From assembly GCF_020536995.1 (NCBI RefSeq), contig NC_068355.1, positions 6,774,329 to 6,838,328 on the forward strand: 64,000 bases of DNA, given 5' to 3'. The position numbers and the translations under genes are program-made. The DNA is from Dreissena polymorpha (taxonomy: Eukaryota; Mollusca; Bivalvia; Myida; Dreissenidae). The notes under the pieces are model-generated. The model made no database searches, was not told the DNA's origin, and worked only from the letters and a program-made list of their open reading frames with translations. Below, in pieces: positions 33,250-45,600 of the stretch. The stretch's first letter is position 1. Each line of letters starts with the position of its first letter.

Positions 33250-33967
33250 TACGGAATCCGGATAGTGCCATCTATTGTCTCGCCCTTCTTTCATCAAGGG
33301 CGACACACGACACACGAAGCTATACACGATATATTGCGCGACAGTTGCGGTGACGCACGATATTTTGCTTGACAGTCGCGGCTACGCATGAAATTTTGCG
33401 CGACAGTTGTTATTTAACACGATTTATTTTATGCTTTCCGGTGGTTTATAGAGAAATATCAGTGAAATAAAACTGATAATTTCACTGTTTCAAACAGTTA
33501 AAATTATCAGTGAGAATTATCGATAATTTTCACTGTTTACTGTGAAATGACGTCATTTTTTTACGAAATGACGTCATTATCCTAGCGAAATTCTTCAGTT
33601 AAACTCTTTAACAATGCATATAAACTGTGGAAAAAAAGCATAAAATAAAAAGAAAATTTAATGGATTCGGTGTAATATCGATTTTAATTCACTCGTGATC
33701 ATAGAAAATTTATATTTTCACTCGTGGCTGTGCCACTCGTGAAAATATCATTTACTATGATCACTCGTGAATTAAAATCGATAATCCACCGAATCCAACA
33801 AATATCCTCTATATATCGCCTTTGGGCTACCTACACAAGGGCGATATTTCGAGGTACATTCTCGCGCGTCGCTTCGTGTATCGCGCAAAATATCGTGTAT
33901 CGCTTCGTGTGTCGCCATCGATGAAAGAATGGATATATTATAAATGGCACTATATCCGGATTCCGTA
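33250..33967. mobile_element. 0.7-kb TIR element with a long internal hairpin
   Basis: Inverted ends TACGGAATCCGGATAGTGCC and GGCACTATATCCGGATTCCG. Subterminal GCGCGACAGTTGCGGTGACG/TCGTGTATCGC motifs. The centre (33663-33796) is a ~60-nt-arm hairpin. TGACGTCA-like sites at 33546 and 33571. Confidence 0.7.
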
Positions 33968-34460
33968 CCCAAGTCCTTAAAAGTTACCACTTGTTTTGGT
34001 GAAAACCGTAATTAATTACATTTATACGGTCGCATGTATCAAAACTTGTTATGAAAACATGCTCAAATTTCCAAGCACGTTCAACTTTTCACATCATATC
34101 GGGTTTCCGGGGGTGAGGTCATACCAGGAAAACTGCATCAACTCATGGCAGCCAGGTATTTTACCGGAAAATGTTTCAACTCTCTCGCCAAATTAGCGAT
34201 ACTATAAAACAAGTTTTGAGCGGATTGCATGATGGATTGAGTAAAAATATGCTGTGTTACTTGTTCACAACGTTTAAATGAAGACACACAAGAAAATCCG
34301 CCACACCATATGTTAGTAATATTTAAATGGACTGTCACCATTTTCGAAATCGGCATTGAGATTAAGAGACCAAAAATAAAATATTCTGCAAGTTGCATTA
34401 TGGTATGGCAAACAAATCTGACTTCAAGAGTTATCAGGTATTTCAAGTTGACATACTGAC

Positions 34461-34513
34461 CTTGTTTTTGAACCAACATGACAGAGAATAGCAGCAATAG
34501 TGAACAGAACCAT
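34461..34513 (-). CDS. Possible first exon of a secreted protein (signal peptide only)
   Basis: ATG in good context (AAAATGG) followed by MVLFTIAAILCHVGSKT, a plausible signal peptide, then AG|GTCAGT as donor. No convincing downstream exon was identified, so this may be chance. Confidence 0.22.
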
Positions 34514-34550
34514 TTTAAGAAAAATCTTCTAACTAGCTATTAAGAAGATG

Positions 34551-37500
34551 GGCTCTAAAGTCTTCAACATGTAAAACATGGGCTTTACAGTCTTCAAAAT
34601 GTAAAACATGGGCTCTTCGTTCTTCACAATGGAGAACGTGGGTTCTAAGTCTTCACAATGTATAACGTTGACTGTACAGTCTTCACAATGTAAAACATGG
34701 GCTCTACAGTCTTCACAATGTAAAACGTGGACTCTACAGTCTTCACAATGTAAAACGTGGACTCTACAGTCTTTACAATGTAAAACGTGGGCTCTTTAGT
34801 CTTCACAATGTAAAATGTGGGCTCTACAGTCTTCACAATGTAAAACTTGGGCTCTACAGTCTTTACAATGTATAACGTGGTCTCTTCGTTCTACACAATG
34901 TAAAACTTTGGCTCTACAGTCTTGGCAATGTGAAATGTGGGCTCTTCAGTCTTCACAATGTAAAACATGGACTCCACAGTCTTAACAATGTAAAACTCGG
35001 GCTCTACAGTCATCACAATGTAAAACGTGGGCTCTTCGTTCTTCACAATAGAAAAACGTGGACTCTACAGGCTTCACAATGTAAAACGTGGGCTCTTCGT
35101 TCTTCACAATTGAAAAAAGTGGACTGTACAGTCTTCACAATGTAAAACCTTGACTCTACACTACTCACAATTTAAAATGTGGGCTCTACAATCTTCATAA
35201 TGTAAAACATGCGCTCTTCGTTCTTCACAATAAAAAATGTGGGCTCTACAATTTTCATAATGTTAAACATGGGCTCTTCAGTCTTCACAATGTTAAACGT
35301 GGGCTCTACAGTCTTCACAGTGGAAAACGTGGGCTCAACAGTCTTCACAATCTAAAATGTGGACTGTACAGTCTTCACAATGTAAAATGTGGGCTCTACA
35401 CTCTTCACAATGGAAAACGTGGGCTCTGCAGTCTTCACAATGGAAAACGTGGACTCTTCATTCTTCACATTGAAAAACGTGGACTCTACAGTCTTCACAG
35501 TGTTAAACGCGGGCTCTACAGTCTTCACAATGGAAATCGTGGGCTCAACAGTCTTCACAATGTAAAATGTGGGCTCAACAGTCTTCACAATGTAAAATGT
35601 GGGCTCTACACTCTTCACAATGGAAAACGTGGGCTCTGCAGTCTTCACAATGGAAAACGTGGACTCTTCATTCTTCACATTGAAAAAGTGGACTCTACAG
35701 TCTTCACATTGTTAAACGTGGACTCTACAGTCTTCACAATGTAAATATTGGGCTCTACAGTCTTCACAATGTAAAACGTGGGCTCTACAGTCTTCACAAT
35801 GTTAAACATGGGCTCTACAGTCTTCACAATGTAAAATGTGGGCTCTACAGTCTTCACAATGTTAAACGTATACTCTACAGTCTTCACAATGTAAAATGTG
35901 GACTCTACAGTCTCCACAATGTAAAACATATACCTTACAGTCTTCACAATGGAAAACGTGGACTCTACAGTCATCACAATGTAAAACGTGGGCTCTTCAG
36001 TCTTCACAATGTTAAACGTGGACTCTACAGTCTTCACAATGTAAAACGTGGGCTCTACAGTCTTCACAATGTTAAACGTGGACTCTACAGTCTTCACAAT
36101 GTAAAACGTGGGCTCTATAACTTGGGCTCTACAGTCTTCACAATGAAAAAATGTGGGCTCTTCAGTCTTCAAAATGTAAAACGTGGGCTCTACAGTCTTT
36201 CCAATGTAAAACGTGGGCTCTTTAGTCTTTGCAATTGAGAGCGTGGGCTCTACAGTCTACACAATGTAAAACTTGGGCTCTACACTCTTCACAATGTAAA
36301 ACGTGGACTCTGCAGTCTTCACAATGTTAAACGTGGGCTCTATAGTCTTTACAATGTAAAACATGGACTCTACAGTCTTCACAATGTAAAACGTGGGCTC
36401 TACAGTCTTCACAATTTTAAACGTGTTCTCTACAGTATGCACAATGTTAAACGTGGGCTCTACAGTCTTTACAATGGAAAACATGGACTCTACAGTCTTC
36501 ACAATGTAAAACGTGGGCTCTTTGTTCTTCACAATTGAAAAAGTGGACTGTACAGGCTTCACCATGTAAAACGTTGACTCTACACTCTTCACAATTTAAA
36601 ACGTGGGCTCTACAGTCTTCATAATGTAAAACATGCACTCTTCGTTCTTCACATTAAAAAATGTGGGCTCTACAATCTTCATTATGTTAAACATGGGCTC
36701 TTCAGTCTTCACAATGTTAAACGTGGGCTCTACAGTCTTCACAATGGAAATCTTGGGCTCAACAGTCTTCACAATGTAAAATGTGGGCTCTTCCGTCTTC
36801 ACAATGTAATATGTGGGCTCTACACTCTTCACAATGGAAAACGTGGGCTCTGCAGTCTTCACAATGGAAAACGTGGACTCTTCATTCTTCACATTGAAAA
36901 ACGTGGACTCTACAGTCTTCACATTGTTAAACGTTGACTCTACAGTTTTCACATTGTAAATATTGGGCTCTACAGTCTTCACAATGTAAAACGTGGGCTC
37001 TACAGTCTTCACAATGTTAAACATGGGCTTTACAGTCTTCACAATGTAAAATGTGGGCTCTACAGTCTTCACAATGTTAAACGTGGACTCTACAGTCTTC
37101 ACAATGTAAAATGTGGACTCTACAGTCTCCACAATGTAAAACATGTGCCTTACAGTCTTCACAATGGAAAACGTGGACTCTACAGTCATCACATTGTAAA
37201 ACGTGGGCTCTTCAGTATTCACAATGTTGAACATGGACTCTAAAGTTTTCAAAATGTAAAACATGGGCTCTACAGTCTTCACAATGTAAAATGTGGGCGC
37301 TACAGTCTTCACAATGTAAAACGTGGGCTCTACAGTCTTCACAGTGTTAAACGTGGACTCTACAGTCTTCACAATGTAAAATGTGGGCTCTTTAGTCTTC
37401 ACAATGTAAAATGTGGGCTCTACAGTCTTCACAATGTAAAACTTGGGCTCTACAGTCTTTACAATGTACAACGTGGTCTCTTTGTTCTACACAATGTAAA

Positions 37501-40030
37501 ACTTTGGCTCTACAGTCTTGGCAATGTGAAATGTGGGCTCTTCAGTCTTCACAATGTAAAACATGGACTCCACAGTCTTAACAATGTAAAACTCGGGCTC
37601 TACAGTCATCACAATTTAAAACGTGGGCTCTTCGTTCTTCACAATAGAAAAACGTGGACTCTACAGACTTCACAATGTAAAACGTGGGCTCTTCGTTCTT
37701 CACAATTGAAAAAAGTGGACTGTACAGTCTTCACAATGTAAAACCTTGACTTTACACTACTCACAATTTAAAATGTGGGCTCTACAATCTTCATAATGTA
37801 AAACATGCGCTCTTCGTTCTTCACAATAAAAAATGTGGGCTCTACAATTTTCATAATGTTAAACATGGGCTCTTCAGTCTTCACAATGTTAAACGTGGGC
37901 TCTACAGTCTTCACAATGGAAAACGTGGGCTCAACAGTCTTCACAATGTAAAATGTGGACTGTACAGTCTTCACAATGTAAAATGTGGGCTCTACACTCT
38001 TCACAATGGAAAACGTGGGCTCTGCAGTCTTCACAATGGAAAACGTGGACTCTTCATTCTTCACATTGAAAAACGTGGACTCTACAGTCTTCACAGTGTT
38101 AAACGCGGGCTCTACAGTCTTCACAATGAAAATCGTGGGCTCAACAGTCTTCACAATGTAAAATGTGGGCTCAACAGTCTTCACAATGTAAAATGTGGGC
38201 TCTACACTCTTCACAATGGAAAACGTGGGCTCTGCAGTCTTCACAATGGAAAACGTGGACTCTTCATTCTTCACATTGAAAAAGTGGACTCTACAGTCTT
38301 CACATTGTTAAACGTGGACTCTACAGTCTTCACAATGTAAATATTGGGCTCTACAGTCTTCACAATGTAAAACGTGGGCTCTACAGTCTTCACAATGTTA
38401 AACATGGGCTCTACAGTCTTCACAATGTAAAATGTGGGCTCTACAGTCTTCACAATGTAAAATGTGGACTCTACAGTCTCCACAATGTAAAACATATACC
38501 TTACAGTCTTCACAATGGAAAACGTGGACTCTACAGTCATCACAATGTAAAACGTGGGCTCTTCAGTCTTCACAATGTTAAACGTGGACTCTACAGTCTT
38601 CACAATGTAAAACGTGGGCTCTACAGTCTTCACAATGTTAAACGTGGACTCTACAGTCTTCACAATGTAAAACGTGGGCTCTATAACTTGGGCTCTACAG
38701 TCTTCACAATGAAAAAATGTGGGCTCTTCAGTCTTCAAAATGTAAAACATGGGCTCTACAGTCTTTCCAATGTAAAACGTGGGCTCTTTAGTCTTTGCAA
38801 TTGAGAGCGTGGGCTCTACAGTCTACACAATGTAAAACTTGGGCTCTACACTCTTCACAATGTAAAACGTGGACTCTGCAGTCTTCACAATGTTAAACGT
38901 GGGCTCTATAGTCTTTACAATGTAAAACGTGGACTCTACAGTCTTCACAATGTAAAACGTGGGCTCTACAGTCTTCACAATTTTAAACGTGTTCTCTACA
39001 GTATGCACAATGTTAAACGTGGGCTCTACAGTCTTTACAATGGAAAACGTGGACTCTACAGTCTTCACAATGTAAAACGTGGGCTCTTTGTTCTTCACAA
39101 TTGAAAAAGTGGACTGTACAGGCTTCACCATGTAAAACGTTGACTCTACACTCTTCACAATTTAAAACGTGGGCTCTACAGTCTTCATAATGTAAAACAT
39201 GCACTCTTCGTTCTTCACATTAAAAAATGTGGGCTCTACAATCTTCATTATGTTAAACATGGGCTCTTCAGTCTTCACAATGTTAAACGTGGGCTCTACA
39301 GTCTTCACAATGGAAATCGTGGGCTCAACAGTCTTCACAATGTAAAATGTGGGCTCTACAGTCTTCACAATGTAATATGTGGGCTCTACACTCTTCACAA
39401 TGGAAAACGTGGGCTCTGCAGTCTTCACAATGGAAAACGTTGACTCTTCATTCTTCACATTGAAAAACGTGGACTCTACAGTCTTCACATTGTTAAACGT
39501 TGACTCTACAGTTTTCACATTGTAAATATTGGGCTCTACAGTCTTCACAATGTAAAACGTGGGCTCTACAGTCTTCACAATGTTAAACATGGGCTTTACA
39601 GTCTTCACAATGTAAAATGTGGGCTCTACAGTCTTCACAATGTTAAACGTGGACTCTACAGTCTTCACAATGTAAAATGTGGACTCTACAGTCTCCACAA
39701 TGTAAAACATGTGCCTTACAGTCTTCACAATGGAAAACGTGGACTCTACAGTCATCACAATGTAAAACGTGGGCTCTTCAGTATTCACAATATTAAACAT
39801 GGACTCTAAAGTCTTCAAAATGTAAAACATGGGCTCTACAGTCTTCACAATGTAAAATGTGGGCGCTACAGTCTTCACAATGTAAAACGTGGGCTCTACA
39901 GTCTTCACAGTGTTAAACGTGGACTCTACAGTCTTCACAATGTAAAATGTGGGCTTTACAGTTTTCACAATGTTAAATGTGGACTCTACAGTATGCACAA
40001 TATTAAACGTGGACTCTACAGTCTTTCCGA
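34551..40030. repeat. 5.5-kb minisatellite of 30-bp units with ~2.57-kb higher-order duplication
   Basis: About 180 units of 30 bp (consensus ACAGTCTTCACAATGTAAAA then CGTGGGCTCT). Marked variants recur at a fixed offset: CTTGGCAATGTG at 34921 and 37517, CTATAACTTGGGCTC at ~36115 and ~38681. So ~34.9-37.4 kb and ~37.5-40.0 kb are two copies of one block (offset 2596 falling to 2566 after loss of one unit). Because 30 is divisible by 3, stop-free units make long open frames on both strands; these are not taken as genes. Confidence 0.95.
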
Positions 40031-41283
40031 TGTGAATTGTTTAATGCGGTCATGCCACATCACATAAAAAGATCATCTAAATCCTTTCCGAAATATGGCA
40101 AGATAAAACCTATAATCGCTCTAATTATTGAGTTATACCAGGACTTTGGTATATTACAGACATTCAGATTGTCATCTTTTGCAACCTGTTGTAAGAATAC
40201 AACTTTGAAGAAAAGCACTTTGTGCATTTAATGTTTAATATTATAAGAAAAACATTTATTAATTGAAAACTTTTGCAGCAAATACTATGTACATATTTAA
40301 ACACTAGATACATTCCATTTTGGAGGATGGAAAGGGGGGCAACTCTAATGGAACAATCCAGTTAGCCAGTAGGTTGTCTCTCATGCACAAGAGGCTGTCA
40401 ATGCAACATTAAATAGGTCACATGTGAATTACTTATGGGATTACATTCAGCTCCTGATATAACAAGTATATAGGATCTATGGTCAAACATGCTTAAAATA
40501 AAACAGTTCTTGTTGTTTTACTTGTTTTAGCACTGAGTGACTTTCTAAAAATAATTACAATAATCTGAAGTAATGTAGTTATTTGAGTAATTCAAAATCA
40601 TAAGAAATTTTGATTGTTGTTCATGTTTCTGAATAAATCATCATTAAATCATCTTCATCCTCATCCAAAACAACACCATACATGTACAATCAAATCTATT
40701 TTTGTTATGGTTTCAATCGTCCTTGTGTCAAGAAGGTTGCAATTTTGCTGAACTAACACATTTGGTAGCAGCTATATTTTATACTTACCTTGACAATTTT
40801 TCGAACGCAGATGAGATATCATTAGAACAAATATTCTGAGATAGTTTCATGAAGTTTATTAAAAAATGCGACTTCTAGAGTGTTAACAAGGTTTCAGTAT
40901 AGCCATAGAAGGAAAACTTCCCATGGCTGCCATGTTTGTCAAGGGAGTATAATCATTTTTAAACTGGGCCTAGATATCATAACAAACACTCTTTTGATTA
41001 AGTTTCACGATGATTGGACTAAACATTTGACTTCTACAGTGTTAACAAGCTTTATGTCCAAGTTTTATGAAGATTAGACAAAAGTTCTACCTTCCAGTGT
41101 TGACAATGTTTCCCAATAGCCATATAAGGAAAAGTATCCCACCCCTGCTGACCATATATTTCGACAAACTGAAGCTATTTGAACTCAGCAAGACATTATT
41201 AGAACACATGCTTTGACAAAGTTTTATTAAGATTTTTCAATTATTATGACTTTTTGTAGTTTTAACAAGGTTTTCCTTTAAAT
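40031..41283. other. Intergenic, old 'ACTTCTAGAGTGTTAACAAG' repeats
   Basis: Three decayed ~150-bp monomers between 40840 and 41290 (GACTTCTAGAGTGTTAACAA, AAGGTTTCAGTATAGCCAT). 40031-40840 shows nothing recognisable. Confidence 0.5.
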
Positions 41284-41450
41284 TTAACCCATTTATGCCT
41301 AGTGTCTAGAAAAAGGGCCTTGGTAAACAGCGCAGACCCAGATGAGATGCTGCATGATGCGGCATCTCATCAGGGTCTGCGCTGTTTGCTTAAATGGAAA
41401 TTGATCCAATTTAGAAGGATGGGAGAGTCCACTAGGCATAAATGGGTTAA
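41284..41450 (-). mobile_element. piggyBac-like MITE, family R, short
   Basis: TTAA at both ends, TIR CCCATTTATGCCTAG intact. Inverted relative to the copies at 10626 and 20636 and about 60 bp shorter. Confidence 0.8.
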
Positions 41451-42506
41451 ATAAAAACATCTACTTAGGTATTTCTGTAAAGCTGAAACACTTATGATTC
41501 AAGTGAGCTAAATGCAAAACATCAGAATTCACCCTACTCCATAATTGTGTAATATCCTTTGTGCTGGTCAACAAAAAAACTTTCAACATCTTTTAAAATT
41601 AAACTTTTTTTTTAACGGCAATGGAAATACCATCACAGTAGTTTGGATATAAACTACAAACTTTATTCATTTCCTAATGATTTGCATCTCTGAACTGATG
41701 ACTTTAAAGAACAAGATTAGCACATATTGTTTGTTTATGTTTAATAAACAATACATGTACATATATGGCAATAATTGTGAAATTGAACAATTGAAATGTA
41801 ATGTATTTACAAATCAGTATTTTCAATGAAATCGTCCTTAAGCGCCAACACATTTACGCAAAATAGGATAAATAATGTGTTTGCATTGGATGCTTTTAAC
41901 AACTGTTTTACAACTTTACAATTCAAAACAATATGCTTACAATTTTAAAATTGCATCAAGTATAACAATGTCATTAACAACTTGTACCAGGAGTTAAAAA
42001 TATGGCCTTCTTTTAATTATTCATACATTAATACTTGAAATTCTCGCATTATTCAAATCTGTTAATCTGCCTCATATTACACGGAGGATATACCACACAA
42101 CTCACTAAAGGCTACAGTCATAAAGTCACAATTTTTAGATGACCTACTGACCTGCTTATAACAGGCATGTATGATTCGCTTTGGCATAATTACAGAAACC
42201 ACAAACTTAAAAAAGCGTTGAGACTGAGATTGCATTGAGCAGGAGTCCATTCAAGCTCTTCTCTCTTATCAGATAAATTGTTTTTCATATCAACCAACTT
42301 GCACTAGGTTAACTCGAACCACTCCAATTTTATGAATGCCACACTAGGTTGATACATTTCACGAAAGATTGGCCAACTTACACGGTTTATTTTTCACGTA
42401 AACCAAGATTAATCTAGTCTTGCCACCTGCACTATATTGACATGAGTGACACCAGTTTTTTGTATACAATGTATATTTCCTTGTGCGTCTCTGCCAGGAA
42501 TATATC
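41451..42506. other. Region 3' of FNBP4
   Basis: AT-rich, no further FNBP4 exon recognised; no RNA gene or repeat structure supported. Confidence 0.45.
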
Positions 42507-42656
42507 TCACTCGAGCTCTGCCAGTTTCCGTCGTATCTCTGCCTCCCTCATCTGTCTCGTCTGCTCCTCCAGCTCTACCTCCTTTTTCACTTTCTGCCAC
42601 TTCTGCACCATGGACGACACATGCTTCTTCTTCAGGGACAGGCTCCCACTACCCAT
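42507..42656 (-). CDS. FNBP4: FNBP4-like terminal coding exon (coiled coil)
   Basis: Acceptor gtgctgcag. 49 residues rich in Lys/Glu (MVQKWQKVKKEVELEEQ), then TGA. A possible donor GTGAGA overlaps the stop (42510-42505), so a further exon may exist. The usual family end with NANFEALPEDWR was not found in 40.2-42.5 kb. Confidence 0.72.
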   Translation of the reverse strand: MGSGSLSLKKKHVSSMVQKWQKVKKEVELEEQTRQMREAEIRRKLAELE

Positions 42657-45600
42657 CTGCAGCACACACACACAGCTACATGTAAGGTATACAATTATTG
42701 TGCTACTATAAAAACATTTAATTGTGTTTTCATAAAAATGTAAACCATTTACTGGAAATAGGAGGAACATGTTTTTTTATTGAAGTAGACTCTATAATCT
42801 ACATGCAGAGATTTTCTTAACAAAAACTATATAAAAGCAGAAAGTGTCTGCCCTGAGTAGCCTGTGAGGACTAAATCTGGATTGACACTTTAAGCAAATA
42901 AATTAAGTGAAGTATTTTCCAGAAAGAGGTTAAACTACGTATAACACCTCAGGGTACCTTTTCCTTTTTCCTCTTTTTCTTCTCCTCCGTGCCAGGAGCT
43001 GTCCCTACTGAGGCCTCATCGTGGTCTCCTGCTCCACCGAAATCATCTGAAATAGGCCAACAACCACCAACATTATCTGAAATAGGCCAAACCACCAAAA
43101 TTATCTGAAATAGGCCAACAACCACCAACATTATCTGAAATAGGCCAACAACCACCAACATTATCTGAAATAGGCCAACAACAACCAACATTATCTGAAA
43201 TAGGCCAACAACCGCAAACATTATCTGAAATAGGCCAACAAATGCCAACATCATCTGAAATAGGCCAACAGCCACCAACATCATATGAAATAGGCCAACA
43301 TCATCTGAAATAGGCCAACTACCACCAACATTATCTGAAATAGGTCAACAACCACTAACATTATCTGAAATAGGCCATTAACTACCAACATCATCTGAAA
43401 TAGGCCAACAGCCACCAACATCATATGAAATAGGTCAACATCATATGAAATTGGCCAACAGCCATCAACATCATATGAAATAGGCCAACATCATCTGAAA
43501 TAGGCCAACAACCAACAACATCATCTAATAGAGGACCACAGCCACAAACATCATATGAAATAGGCGACCAGTCACCAACATCAAATGAAATAGGCCAACA
43601 GCCACCAACATCATGAAATAGGGCAATTACCACCAACATCATATGAAATAGGTCAACATTCACCAACATAATGTGAAATTGGCCAATAACCACCAGCATC
43701 ATCTGAAATAGGCCAACAGCCACCAAAACTGTATGAAATAGGCCAACAGCCACCAACATCATATGAAATAGGCTAATTACCACCAACATAATCTTAAATA
43801 GGCAAATAAACATCAATATCATCTCAAATATGCAAATGAACACCAACATCATCTAAAAAAGGGAAACGAACATCACCATAATCTGAAATAGGCCAATGAC
43901 CACCATGGATTGTACGAAGAAATGGCTACAAGTACACTGCAAATTGCCAGTTTAGAATACATAAGGCCATCAACAATTCATTGATAAATTTGGCTGATAG
44001 TCGAAGTTTGCATAAGTACTGTGACCAAGACATTTTGAGCAATATTTGTTTGATAAGACAGTTGTTGGACAGAACAAAAACAACTAATAACAAGCAAATT
44101 CGCCAAATTGATAACACCCACCAAATTAATTTTGTTTATGGATGGGTGCAAATCCCTGGATATATACCGTATATTCATAAATAATAATTAAGTGTATGTT
44201 AATTGTTCTTATGCACTGCAATTCTCTGCATTGATATGTATCCACTCATAAAGTTTCATGTTGAAATCTTGAAGTGCATCTGCCTTGCAAAGTTACATCA
44301 TACGAAAACAACAAATGGCAATAACCTATTAGTTAAGGATCATGCTTCTTGTGCACAGCACTTCATTCCATTGATTTCAACACACCCATAAAGTTTTATT
44401 GTTGAAATATTGTATCATATCTGAAATAAAGCCCTTAAAAGATTTATCATACAAAAACAACAAAGGGAAATAACTCTTTTTAAAGAAAGTAACTTAAAGA
44501 AAGTGAGTTATGGTTCTTATGCATGGCACTCCTCATTAATATCGCTCAATTGGTCATTGTCGGCTTGGGTACTACTTACATGTACCCCGGGTACTCTTAA
44601 GTATACTTACATGTACACCGGGTAATTGGTAAATATACTAAAAAGTTCTCGGGAATTTAAACACTTAATCAATCGTTGTCAGCTATTTTTTAAAAATTAA
44701 TTACGTTCACATTTATGTCAATTTTCTGTTAAATGGCCTCTATATTATTGGAACTCAAAAAAGCATGTTGACACATTTTTTTTTTATAAGAGACCTTTGT
44801 TTAAGATAAGCAATATCGCTTAACGGTAATCTGTAGCGCGTTTTACGACATCTGATTTTGGGCGTTAAAACGAATTTTTCTAGTAAAATTCATTTTAATT
44901 AGTAATTACTTACCTGATATCATATGCTATTTACTCCGATAGGATCGTAATTCATCCGGAATTTTCCGTCCGAGGAATCCCACACTTTTCATAAACCCGT
45001 CAGGTAGGTCAGAACGGTCACATAGTGCCGTGTAGCCGTACAACCAAAACGGGACATTACTCTTATTCCAATAAAAAATATGAAATATTAGACGAAGAGC
45101 GGGGTGGGAGGTGGGACTTACCGATATCAGGTATAAACTTAATTCACGGATAAGCGTAATATACCTATGCCGTAGAAGATACTACCGTTTGTGCAACCAC
45201 AAGGGGGCCCAACAAATACAAGTTGTCCTGTTGGCACTCCAGAGAACGAAGATAAAAAGATGAAAAAGTGATCTGATTCCTCCAGAAAGCAGCTTGAAGC
45301 ACGTCAGAGAGTGGGGTATGATTAATATATGCCCACGAAGCTGACATTGCTCGTAATTCATGCGGTTTAATCTTAAAAAGGGATGAATCCCTTGAAGAAA
45401 GAGAAGAGTAAGCCCTTTTTATAGTCGAGGCTACCCAACGGGAAATAGAAGCCGCAGACACATCGCCCCCCCCCTTTTAAGGGAATGAAGAGTCTCTTGC
45501 GAGAACCTCGAATAGACTTAACTCTACTAATATAGAACTTCAAAGACCTGACAGGGCAGAGGAGTCTATCTTCATCTTCATTACCACAAGTTCTAGAAAG

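Noticed and set aside
35352-39998. Long open frames (up to 291 codons) encoding decapeptide repeats
   Set aside because: The unit is 30 bp and stop-free in several frames on both strands, so open frames arise by arithmetic; no start context, domain or splice signal supports a gene.
42442-42743. Three overlapping + strand frames of 79-89 codons
   Set aside because: Antisense shadows of the FNBP4 coiled-coil exon.
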